Assembly: GCA_903772945.1 (NCBI GenBank)
Contig: CAICTM010000239.1
Span: 1 to 64,000 of the forward strand
Direction: 5' to 3'
Source: Seminavis robusta
Taxonomy: Eukaryota; Bacillariophyta; Bacillariophyceae; Naviculales; Naviculaceae
Length of the DNA stretch: 64,000 nt
How positions within the stretch are numbered: position 1 is the first letter of the stretch; each line of letters begins with the position of its first letter. A program made the translations under genes and the position numbers. Below the pieces are notes generated by a model. The model searched no databases. It was given only the letters and a program-made list of their open reading frames with translations, and had not been told where the DNA came from. Below are positions 11,987 through 21,994 of the stretch, in pieces.

Positions 11987-14900
11987 TCAGCAATTCCCAA
12001 CCGGTATCTCTATCTGGTAGGTTCCTGGTTGGTCTTCATCTGGTGACTTCCAAAAGGGAATTCGACCACCGTCCGCAACGTGTTCGCCGTCCAAGAACAC
12101 GTAGTAAATTCCATTGGACAGTTTTGACTCTGCCAAGAGACTCCTCCTGTGTCTGCGTTCTAGAACGTCAGTTTGAATGGTCAAAGTGTAGCAGCTATGA
12201 ATGGAGTCGATACACGTCCACTCCCACACTGCAGTTTCTTCAAGAAGGTTGTTCTTGTGGACAAATGGCAGTGCTTGTGCTCCTCCAATAGTGCTGCTGC
12301 TCTCTTTCAGAGTCACCGTGGAATTGTTGTTACAAGCATACATCATAATCTGGAGTTGTTGTGTACCTTCAGGACAAGAGGTGCAGTTTTTGCCCACGAA
12401 AACTTGTCGCGGCGGAAACAACGTCATGGGGCTGCCTACAGTCTCGTGACCTGACGACAACAAGTCATTGCCACAATGCTTTGTCCAGGAAGCGGCATTA
12501 GTCGCGATAGGAATACTACCTGCATGTTCACCATCCAAAAAGGCATCCAACCTAGCGGGCTCGGAGAATGTCACCGGTGGGGTGCATCCCCAGGCGGAGT
12601 AAAACGAACAAGTGAGTCGATACGGATACACGGTAAAGACCAGGCACTCTTCCACAGGTACGCTGGTGGTGTCTGTGGTTGGTGCAAGGCCCCACGAGTA
12701 ATCACCACTATTCAAAAGCACTTCTCCCGTGCGGTTGGATCGGACCTCCCAACTTGTCTCCTTGGTATCAGGCGTGACTGAAACACGTAGATTGGAATGG
12801 CCTTCCACTGGTTCTGGGACCCAGGAATACACCTTTGTAACACCAGCATCGTTCCGCTCGTTCAAGGGCAGTCCAGTCGCTAGAGTCAAGCCGTCAGACG
12901 AAAGAGACAGGAACATGTTGGGGCCACCAGGCAACAGGTCACCTTTTTGCTCCCAAGAAGTGCTGTTCCAACCAAACGTAGCAATATATTGACCGTCAAT
13001 GCCAACCGCAATTGTCGAGCCATCCTCCGACATGGCTACCGCCTGTGCCACTTCAGTAGTGTACGTCGGGCCTCCTTCACCGTAACACTTGGCTGCAGGC
13101 AAAAGGAGCGTGCCGTTTATTGGTTGCCCATGATTTACCCATTCGCCGTTCTTTCGTGCCAGGACCTGATGAATGCAGTTATCAATGGTCACAACGACGT
13201 AGTTGCCATCGCCAGACATGGCAAACGAGGGGCGTGGCGGATCTCGTATGGTTGATGATGGTTCCACGAGAAAATCTCTGTCGTACAAGTAGGAGATGTC
13301 TCCGGTGTAGGAAGTCCCATTCCATGAAAGCATGACAGTGGTTGAATGATAGTCGTCTGGGGCAAACGGATAAAAATCGTGGATAGAAAACACTTCCCAG
13401 AGCTCAACCACCACTTTGTCGCCATTGGAGGAAAGACTCATCGCATTGATCAATAAGGAATTCCCACCATACATGTAATAATCTTCTTCATAGTGGTCAT
13501 AGTGGTACGTGTAGTTGATTGCTTCCAGGAGGTCTATGGTCTCCCCTTCGTAAACCCTCCCGGCTCCATTTTGTAGAACTATGAACCGCTCGATTTCAAC
13601 TCGATGTGGGTTGCGGTAGGCAAATGCTAGAGTTGAACCGTCTGAAGACATTGCAACTGTGGCTGCTCGCGAACTTCCTGTCTCTGACCTTTCAAAGGTG
13701 GGCGTTTCGCAGTCTCGAATACGGCAGAACTCCACAGAAGCACTTGAATTCCCAGTAGTTTGATCGACGCCTGACCAGGCCATTAACACTGGGATCGCGA
13801 AGGTGGGTGTTTTCAGAAAAATGCTTGGCCCGGTCGACATGGCGATGTTTCGAAGCCTCAGCTTTGGGAGCTCAACATCGGAGTGTCGACGCACCCAGTC
13901 GGTCCCGTCCTTGTCAAAAAGGCTTACCCGCTCCACCCCGGGCTCAGTAATGGCCAAGACGGCCCCATTTCTTGATAACTCAACTTGGGATCCGGAGAAC
14001 GCGAATTCTTCGCCGACAATCGCTTGACCTTGATCCAGCCATTTGCCTCGTCCTTGTTGTCTGCAAGGGTAGCCAACAAACACAAGCCCATACTCGTCGT
14101 AGCCACACTGGAATTCCGAGCTTCGACAGGAAGCCTCGCAGCAGTCTCCACCATCTAGGTTGAATTGAGGTGTGTTGAAGAACTGATTGCAATAGCCGTT
14201 GTTTATAGGTGGCATCTGGCATAAGCTTCCGTAACCGCCGGGACTACACTGACAGGAGCCATTGTTATCACAGTGACCATCGTACAGACAAGGGTTGGTT
14301 TCGTTGGAACAAATAGAACACAAAAGTTTCGTGTTGACTTGACTTAAAGGCTGCAAATCTCGTGACAGGAAGAAATCGAGACCTTCTGGACTCACGGAAT
14401 CCCTTGGGGTCTGCAAGTCTGCGGGCTCGCTGAGAAAGGCAAAATCCAATTCCGTGCTCTCTGCATGGAAAGATTCTTTAAAGTAGATTGATAAGTTGTG
14501 CCCGATCGTTTGTAGGTCTTCGGACCTTGTCGTCGTCAGTCCGAATCGGCGCCCCGTGAAGACAATGATATCATAATCACCAGAACCACTTCCGTATTCA
14601 TGGACAAAGATAGGACGATCATAGGCTTGGACAGGTGCGCCTGAATCATCGAGGAGAAGGTTGAAGGTGCTGGCCCAGTCTCGTGTGGATGCAAAGTCGT
14701 TTGTAAGAGTGTCGACTGAAAGCTTCGGACACGGAGTAGAGAATTGGCACCGAATTCCAAACCAGCCTTCTTCACATTGGCACACGCCATCGTTGCAATG
14801 ACCACGACCTCCACAGTCGGCTTCGGCAGATCCGGTGCAATCTATGCATGCGAGATAAAATGGATCCAAGACAACCTCGCGACCTGCATAATCTTGCACA

Positions 14901-16349
14901 TACCAACTCGATGAAGCAGTCTGTATCAAGTCGTAGCTGTCGATGTCTGCACTTTCTGATCTGGCTACCCAGTCACAGGGATCACTATTGGATGCTGCTT
15001 CTGTTTGCCAGCGGAAGGTCCAACCCTGAATCTTGCTACACCATCCAAACATCGCACGCTCGCCTCCAATTTCCAATGCCCTTCTTTCGGCATAGGTGAC
15101 TCTTTCTTCTGACAAGATATTGAATCGACGTTGCTTTCGTTGAATGTCATAGATACCAGAGAAGGTGGCCAACTGAGGATTAAAGTCATCTCCGAACTGA
15201 ACCTGTACGCTACGACAGAGGTAGCTTCCAGACTCTTGCGCTTCAATGACGGAAACCCATCCAACCATCATGGAAGCAAGAATGATCAACAGCAAGGTGA
15301 TTTTCCAAGCACTTCCGCGTTTCCTCTCCGGCACGTACGAAGCACTCGCAATTACACCTGCGTCCTTCTTGCATGTCCTGCCCATGAAGCCTTGTTTCGA
15401 CAGAAAGAAGAAGACTTCGTCCAAGTTGCTGACGAATTCAATGGCCGTGAAGTTCAAGAGCAAATCTACAACCGCTTCACTTGTGGTAATGAGAAGAAAG
15501 CTCACAACCAGCCCCAAAATTGCTTCGCTCAATCGAGTCAAGAGGGATACCCAAAACTTCAAAGGCGAGGCATAATCGAAGATATCTTGGAGCCTGTGTG
15601 TGTATCCGTCTCGGAAGGAACCGAAGCCAGTCATCAGGTCGCCTTGGGAAAACACCTAGACGATTGAAAGCAGCAGTAGTCAGAATCACAGCATGTGATG
15701 TCGCGTCGTTCTGAATCTACCGTAAAAGCAGAATCTTCAATCAATCTGAGAGACTTACCGCCACCACAATAGCAATAAACTGACAGATACGCAGCTGAGG
15801 CGAAACATTGCCAGGGATTCCAAAAGGGTTCTGGCTCCCGTTGCCCTTGCTCAGCAGATCCAAAGTCAGCAGGATGAAGGTAGTCATTTGAAATACAAAG
15901 ACAAGCAGAGCAAAGCAGAATGGACCGCTGCAGAAAGGACAAACGACCAAGAAACTGAAGGCATCTTGTGGAAGCACCTTTTCCTTACCCAAGCTCTCTC
16001 GAGTCTCATTGCTCTGCTGTATCAACAGGACAAGCTCTCCTTGCATAGCTTCGATTTTGCCTTCGAGTTCTTTGATTTTGCTGCTATCGTCTTTGGGCTG
16101 CTCTTTGGTGTCGGCATGACTGCTTCCAGAAGACAGCGATATTTCTGGGGTACCAACATTCTCAGGCAAAACGGGTTCAACTTTTCCCTCTGAGGAGCCA
16201 TTGCTGCTGAGCTGACGAGACGAATGCTGGCCGTCGTTGACTTCTTCGTCGACCTCGTCGTCTTTGCTATTACCAGCTGTCTTCTCGGTCGCATCAAGGT
16301 CGCCCGAAGAAGTGGTTTGGCAGGTGAACATAGACCAGCTACTCAACAT
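11987..16349 (-). CDS. Multi-TM membrane protein with EGF, Lin-12/Notch repeat and propeller-like repeats
   Basis: Two exons, 16349-15759 and 15655-11987, joined in phase 0 by a GT-AG intron of 103 bp (GTAAGT to CTAG); about 1419 residues. I use the ATG at 16349; the open frame extends upstream without another ATG. The N-terminus is acidic and polar, then a short coiled coil (about 100-130, KIKELEGKIEAMQGEL). Several hydrophobic segments follow (about 140-170, 188-200, 240-285, and an anchor near 325-345). The extracellular part has an EGF-like unit near 470-500 (GHCNDGVCQCEEGWFG) and a second near 645-675. A Lin-12/Notch-type repeat follows near 677-705 (FNLDGGDCCEASC). From about 750 to 1155, repeated SSDGSTLA-type strands suggest a beta-propeller. 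It is probably a surface receptor or adhesion protein with a cytosolic domain; the ligand is unknown. Confidence 0.75.
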
Positions 16350-16733
16350 GGCGGCGATTTTTATCGTCTTAGGTTGCAATTAAGAAAGAAAATAAATACT
16401 AAATAGATACTAGTACGTTAAGGAGCGAGGGGGGCGAGGCTAGGCAAAGCAGTGGTTAATGGTTGTGGTACCGTCGCATCATTCGTTCGCTAGCATGTAC
16501 GAAGAGCAACGTCGCGGCAAGCCCAAACAAGAAACTCAAACAAGAGCTAGACTAGCTCACAAGCCCGAAGAAGCTTCTTTCACTCGTTGAACCGTTGAGG
16601 TGCTCAATCCACGACAGTATCCACGTCTGGATTAGAGCGCGCACATTTCTTTCTTTCTCTCTCATGAGGAGGCTTGCTATCGCTGTCGACTGTCACTCCA
16701 CTCGGCTCCTTCCCCTCCACTGAACGTCCCACC
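16350..16733. promoter_or_regulatory. Divergent promoter region
   Basis: About 380 bp separate the starts of the EGF/Notch-repeat gene (minus) and the ankyrin gene (plus), so both must draw their promoters from here. I see no clear TATA box. The plus-strand leader contains a TTTCTTTCTTTCTC pyrimidine run just before an upstream ORF at 16664. Confidence 0.45.
16664..16723 (+). promoter_or_regulatory. 19-codon upstream ORF of the ankyrin gene
   Basis: An ATG at 16664 opens a 19-codon frame ending with TGA at 16721-16723, 10 bp before the main ATG at 16734. If the transcript starts upstream of 16664 this uORF would lower or condition translation of the ankyrin protein. The transcription start is not known. 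Confidence 0.35.
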
Positions 16734-17855
16734 ATGGCTGCCATCAGCACCGTTAGTCTTCCATTGCTCTTGGATCACACGGATCTTTGGATTGAACACA
16801 TCCTCCCCTTTTTGGGCATTGGGCATTTTGCCTATGTGGGGGCTGTCAACAAGCGATTCAAAGTCCTGTATTTGGAATATTGTGCGAATGTGGAGAATTG
16901 CCCAGAGGCGATACATCAGAATGCTCCCCACTTGAAATGTCAAGCCAAAGGAACAGACACATTCTACAGTGCAGCCTTTTACAATTTGTCATGCGCCGAG
17001 TACTGGTTAATTCAAACGGCTGGAAACCCATACCCAAGTTCTGTGCTCACGACAATCGCAAAACACGGGAATCTACGAGTTCTTCAGTGGGCCCATGCCA
17101 AAGGATTCTCATGGGACCACCACCGTACATGCTATGTGGCTGCAGCAGGTGGACACTTGGAAATTTTGAAATGGGCCAGAGCCCATGGATGTCAGTGGAA
17201 TGGAATAACTTGCGCAAAGGCTGCCGCTGGTGGGCATCTGGTTATTTTGAAATGGGCCAGAGGAAATGGATGCCCATGGTACCACGAGACTATCTGCTTT
17301 GAAGCTGCTAGAGGCGGCTACCTTGATGTGTTGAAATATGTTCGTGCAAACAGGTGTCCCTGGGATTGGAGGATTTGTTGGTATGCTGCTGCTGGTGGTC
17401 ATTTGCAACTTCTAAGATGGGCATGGGAGAATGGCTGCCCATTGGATGAAGAAACAAGCATCGCTGCAGCCAGGGGTGGGCATTTGGAATCTTTGAGGTG
17501 GGCTAGAGACAATGGGTGTCACTGGAACGAAAAGATATGTTCTGCCGCTGCCGGAGGAGGACACTCTGAAGTTTTGGAATGGGCCAGAGCAAATGGCTGC
17601 CCATGGGATGGTAGGACTTGTGCTGCAGCCGCTGGTAGTGGACAATTGGAACTACTGAAGTGGGCACATGGAAATGGATGCCCATGGGACGAAGATACAT
17701 GTGCAGCTGCAGCCATGTACGGACAACTTGGCACATTGATTTGGGCCCATGAGAATGGTTGTCCCTGGGATAGTAGGACCTGTGGCCGGGCCAAATACTT
17801 TCGGAATACGGAGCTGCTGAAGTGGGCATGCAACAATGGCTGCCCTGAAGAGTAA
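16734..17855 (+). CDS. Ankyrin-repeat protein with F-box-like N-terminus
   Basis: 373 residues, single exon. The start at 16734 sits in a strong context (CCACCATGG). The frame is open for 20 codons upstream but contains no earlier ATG. Residues about 8-45 (LWIEHILPFLGIGHFAYVGA then VNKRFKVLY) look like an F-box-type helix cluster. From about residue 95 to the end run about ten repeats of 26-28 residues built around AAAGGHLEILKWAR and NGCPWD motifs. This is a divergent ankyrin family common in stramenopiles and large DNA viruses. F-box plus ankyrin suggests a substrate adaptor of an SCF ubiquitin ligase; this is inference. It is divergently paired with the EGF/Notch-repeat gene. Repeat number often varies between strains because the units are near-identical at the DNA level. 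Confidence 0.8.
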   Translation: MAAISTVSLPLLLDHTDLWIEHILPFLGIGHFAYVGAVNKRFKVLYLEYCANVENCPEAIHQNAPHLKCQAKGTDTFYSAAFYNLSCAEYWLIQTAGNPYPSSVLTTIAKHGNLRVLQWAHAKGFSWDHHRTCYVAAAGGHLEILKWARAHGCQWNGITCAKAAAGGHLVILKWARGNGCPWYHETICFEAARGGYLDVLKYVRANRCPWDWRICWYAAAGGHLQLLRWAWENGCPLDEETSIAAARGGHLESLRWARDNGCHWNEKICSAAAGGGHSEVLEWARANGCPWDGRTCAAAAGSGQLELLKWAHGNGCPWDEDTCAAAAMYGQLGTLIWAHENGCPWDSRTCGRAKYFRNTELLKWACNNGCPEE

Positions 17856-18247
17856 AACCAAAAGCAACATGGGACGTCCTCTGCTGCTACGGTTGTTTCC
17901 ATGTCATCAACTCGGGATTGGAGCAATCTGACATGCTGACAGCCCCAACACATCAATACATGCTTCACCCAGCATTGTTTTCTAGTCAGCCAGGGCTACT
18001 AAAGCAGGCGTGCCTTTGTTGCTAACGAGCTGGATTGCGCCTTGGCGGTAATGCTCGATTCAACTAATGAAGTTTCTCTATGAATGAATCGTTGGGCAGT
18101 CTGTTGCCGCGAAGAAGCCAAAAGGTACTGTAAAACAATCAACTCGGTACAAGAAATAATATGAAGAGACACTAGCTAGGAAATACCATTGAACCAAGAG
18201 AGTCGCCGGACCAAAGATCGGTACATAGATTCACTTGCACAGGAAAA
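17856..18247. other. Convergent 3' spacer
   Basis: Between the 3' ends of the ankyrin gene and ACR gene B. No coding signal recognised. Confidence 0.5.
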
Positions 18248-19690
18248 CTAACGACGCGAAAATGGTCCCAAGAACGAAGATTCCAACTTTGCCTCCTTGC
18301 CTTGGGCGCAATAGTCAATGCTCATGTCTCCATCACCTACGTTGAGATTAAATAAAAAGAATAGAAGTGAGAGTGCTGCTGCAAAAGAGATCGCTGAGCA
18401 AGAAACCTTGAATGGACGTACCACTGCAACCTGGGACCGGTTCATCCCTGGTAGAAGAAAGGAAGTTGAAAAGAATGATGATGAGATTTTGGTCCAATAT
18501 TGACTCGGTAACTTAGGATCAGTTCCAAAGGACTTACATCTGTCTCTGGAAACACACCAAGTCTCCTTCACACTAAAATGAAAACAGGAAACAGGTAAGC
18601 AACAGGGGAAACCAAGCAAAATGTCATACAAAACTGCTATACCAATACTTACGTCGTCATCAGTGTCGCAGTCCCCAGAGCACTCGGTGAGGGGATAAAC
18701 GTCAAAGGTTCCATCGTTTCCACTTGTAGTGAGTTCTGGAAGGTTTGGTGGCAGCGTGAGGTCTTCAATTTGGAGATCTTCCGTCGGTGCAAATGTCTCC
18801 TCGGGATCTTCTTCTTCGGTGTCTTCCTCTGTTACGACTTCTGTTTCCACTTCCGTCTCCACCGGTGTCACTGCCATTGTGGGAGCATCCGTGATTTCAG
18901 CAGCTCCTCCGAGTGGAGCAGCTGAAGGTTGCTGGGTCTCGACGGTGGCAGTAGTTGGTGCAGCGGTCTCGGGCATGGAGATCGTTGGCGCTCCAGTCTC
19001 CGGCACTGCTGTCTCAGCAGGGACAGTTGCTGTCAAGGTGGGTGCAGCGGTCACAGCAGGAAGGGGGGCCGTTGTGGGTGCCGAAGTGACAGCAGCAACA
19101 GGTGCGGATGTGGTTCCATCCGTGGGTGCTGAAGTTTCCTCATCGTCGTCTGGTTCCTCATCGTCGCCCTCTTCATCGTCGTCTGGAAGTCCTGTAACAA
19201 CTTCTGATTCCATCATTGTGGGCATTGTGGTTGGCGCCATGGTTTCAATTGGATCCGTGGCCGAAGGTGATGCGGTCTGTGCATCCAACGTGAGGATGCA
19301 ATAGTCGTTTTCGGTGTTTAAGTTTCCGGTGCAGCCAGGAACAGAGTCGCCAACGGTTCGTTGGTAGCAGATTAATCCATCGGCACACTATAGTGGTTTT
19401 AATCCAAGAAGAAAGAGTATCGAAATATTAGCATTAGCAAGTAGACAGATAATTACAGCCAATACCAATGCTGATTCGGATCGGAGCAAACTTACCTCGG
19501 CATCATTGTCACAGTCTCCTTCGCAGTGTCCAAGATTAGCACCTGGCCCAAGGTTGTTGCCAACATTCACCAACTCAACTGGTTGCAGCTTGCGGTTGAC
19601 ACCGTCAGGTCGCCCTATTCTGGACTCAACGACGGCGAGTTGGACAAGCCAAAGGCCAAGAAATACAGAACTAGCTACTTTCATCATCAT
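18248..19690 (-). CDS. ACR gene B: secreted acidic frustulin-like protein, two modules
   Basis: Five exons, 359 residues: 19690-19496, 19387-18653, 18572-18538, 18447-18422, 18336-18248; all introns GT-AG (80-108 bp). Residues 1-23 are a signal peptide, followed by a basic stretch with RKL, then module 1 (CEGDCDNDAE then CADGLICYQR, SVPGC, NDYC). The long exon 2 encodes a linker rich in Ala-Pro-Thr words plus two acidic clusters (DDDEEGDDEEPDDDEE and EEDTEEEDPEE). Module 2 (GNDGTFDVYPL, CDTDDD, CEGDLVCFQRQ, EPVPGC, IDYC) is cut by three introns. Introns 1 and 2 lie at the same place in each module, just before the third Cys. The linker suggests O-glycosylation and strong negative charge, properties of silica-associated wall proteins. 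The protein was likely exported through the ER; function is inferred from the module. Confidence 0.75.
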
Positions 19691-20887
19691 TGTTTGTTGT
19701 TAACCTTTGCTCTTAACCTTGCTTGTGATTGTTGTGAGGACACTCGGACGACAAAAAGTTAATGAAGGAAACTTCCTTCATCCGAGTTAGCGCCAAATCT
19801 CCAGTTTCCGTCATTCCGAAAGATGAAACGGCAAGGCCATCGCTGGCGGCAAAGCAACATACAATGCGCAAGAGTGACAACGCAACGAAGACTTGCTTAT
19901 GGAGCTTTGGAATTTAAAAACGTTGCATGCGTGTAATTTAGCCTAAGTATCATAGCGTGCACATGTACGTTGCAGAACGCACGAATCAAAGGGTGTGCTT
20001 GTGCTTGGGGAAGCTCGGGTTCACAAACGAGCCAGACTGAAGTGAAGCTCAGTGGCAAATCATGGTTCCGGTGAGGTCGTGATGTCGTGAGGTGGTGAGG
20101 ACAGCATAAATCTTGCAGCTGCAGCGGATGGGGTACGATTGATGACCTTTGGAAGCTGCTACATGTAACCTAGCTAGCTAGCTAGCTAGCTAGTGCATAT
20201 CTCGATAGGCTCTTCTCTGAGAAGCTGGGCTTGCTAGATCATTTCCTTTTTGGAGACTCAAGTGCTGTGGAGACTGTGGAGACTGTGGAGGCGGAGTGGT
20301 TGTTTCAGTCTTAGTACCGCTACATGTAGGATGCCCCGGCAAGTGGAACGCACAGGTTGGTAAAACTGACTATAAAAGCTTCTACGATACCGTACTACAT
20401 GGACATGAGGGACAGCTTCCGGATTGGTAAACGAGGATCCGTCACAGGCAACTCCATGTGAGTTTCTTCAGGTGTGCCGGGCAGAGCAGCCAATTGTTTC
20501 TGATACGCCACCTCCAATCCTTCCCCCCTTCAAACTTCAAAGTACCAGGTACCGTACCATACACCAAAGGGGCCAAAATACCGGTAGTCCATGTACCTCG
20601 GGCACCAAGGCTGGGTTCCCACGTGTTGCCACCCTGCGAACCCGTTCGGCAAGCAATCCGATTCGACTGACACTCGTAACTCGTTTTTGATGACGACCTA
20701 GCTAGCTAGGAGCCTGCTTGCCTGCTTGACCTCCCATACCTGCAGACCATGCAGATGCAACCAATAAAGTTTTCATGCAGAATGACAACACAATCCTGCA
20801 CCTGGAAATACCAGGAGGAGGAACGGACTCGACCATGTATTTTAGCAAAGAGGTTTGACAATAACCGCACATCAACAGACAGCTTAC
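19691..20887. other. Intergenic region with (CTAG)n repeat
   Basis: Upstream of ACR gene B and downstream of the 20888 gene. It contains a (CTAG)6 tract at 20170-20193, GGAGACTGT triplicated near 20268-20292, and GGTACC words. No coding frame with family features. Confidence 0.5.
20170..20193. repeat. (CTAG)6 microsatellite
   Basis: Six perfect CTAG units, a fully self-complementary tract. Shorter versions (two to four units) recur across the window. Confidence 0.9.
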
Positions 20888-21708
20888 TTACCTGTTGTCC
20901 CAGACTGGAATGTGCCGGTCAGGCTTTCTGACTTGCCGTCCAGAAAGTGTTGCTGTCGTCTGAACTGTTGTTTGCTGCTGTGTGTCCTTCACAGGTTGTG
21001 TCGTCTTCTTCTTCTTCTTGCCCTTCACCTTTGGCTTTGTTGACTTTTTCTTGGTGGCCACCGCGCGTCTATGTTTATTAATTCTAGGTTGTTCAACTGC
21101 CACCCACCGTGGCTTTGTCTTGATTTGTTCTGCGATTCTCTGAGATGCAATCGCCGCCATGCGTCTCTTTGATCGTCGCAAAGTTGATTGGGCTGTGTCC
21201 ACATTGTCCTCCTCATTGACTCGATTGTCGACCAGTGGTTCCTCAGCATCAACTTGTTGTTGATCCTGGACCAGTAGTGGTTCCTCATCAGCTACCACTT
21301 CCACCATTGGCCAGTCACAAATTCTTAATCTGTATCGTCCGAGGCGACGCATGCCTCCAATCGTAGTGTCTTTTGCCGCCGCATCAATTCCTTGACAAGG
21401 TCTCCACCATCCTTCATCAATGCTGTGAGAATGCCGTTGGGTACGGTACAACTCCAAGTAGCACACCGTTCACCATTCGCATCTCCAATACAAATGGCTG
21501 TTGGCCATGCACACTGATCTTGAAGTGTTTCACATGCCACTTTTGAACATACGTATGGGACCACCGCTGTGCATGTGGGAGCCACCGGGGCTTCGCATGT
21601 GATTGTGGCATCGGATGTCATCTTGTTGTCGTTGACGGTTGAGACTTTTTCTATTGCCTCGACGTCTTTAGTTGTTGGTTGTTCTACTACGTGTGCTGCA
21701 TCTTCCAT
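20888..21708 (-). CDS. Uncharacterised basic protein in two overlapping frames
   Basis: The first ATG at 21708 opens a frame to 21325 encoding a Cys-containing segment (KVACETLQDQCAWPTAICIG) and ending in an acidic tail. A second frame, open from 21466 to the stop at 20888, overlaps it by about 140 bp. It encodes an acidic part (VVADEEPLLVQDQQQVDAEE) and then a very Lys-rich tail (KKKSTKPKVKGKKKKK) ending in VRKPDRHIPVWDN. I found no convincing GT-AG intron to join the frames. Possibilities are a broken gene, a sequencing frameshift, an unusual intron, or a ribosomal frameshift. The basic tail suggests nucleic-acid binding. I do not recognise a family. It shares a short divergent promoter region with the C2 gene at 21994. 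Confidence 0.35.
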
Positions 21709-21985
21709 GCAGACTTCCTTGAGACAAATCGTCGATTGGCAACCTGTTCTCACGTATTCAAGGTGCAAATTTCGTCTATTTAAATACTAGCTACCTCCCT
21801 TAATCCTCTTCAAGTTAAATTATTATTGCGATACATTTTTACATCAGCGTTCGTTCGGACTTCGTATCTTTGTATCTTTGTCCTTCTATCGATAAACTGG
21901 TACGAGGATTGTTGTTGGTAGTTGGTACCACTCATCAGTCGATAGCACTTAGCATAGCTACAAGTAGGCGCGAGGAAACAACAGC

Positions 21986-21994
21986 ATGTTTTGA
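21986..21994 (+). promoter_or_regulatory. Minimal uORF overlapping the C2-gene start
   Basis: ATG-TTT-TGA at 21986-21994. Its stop shares one base with the main ATG (TGATG). Such an overlap would allow termination-reinitiation at the C2 start if the 5' UTR includes it. Confidence 0.45.

Noticed and set aside
18729-19304. Plus-strand Ser/Val-rich frame of 191 codons
   Set aside because: Mirror of the APT-rich and acidic exon of ACR gene B.
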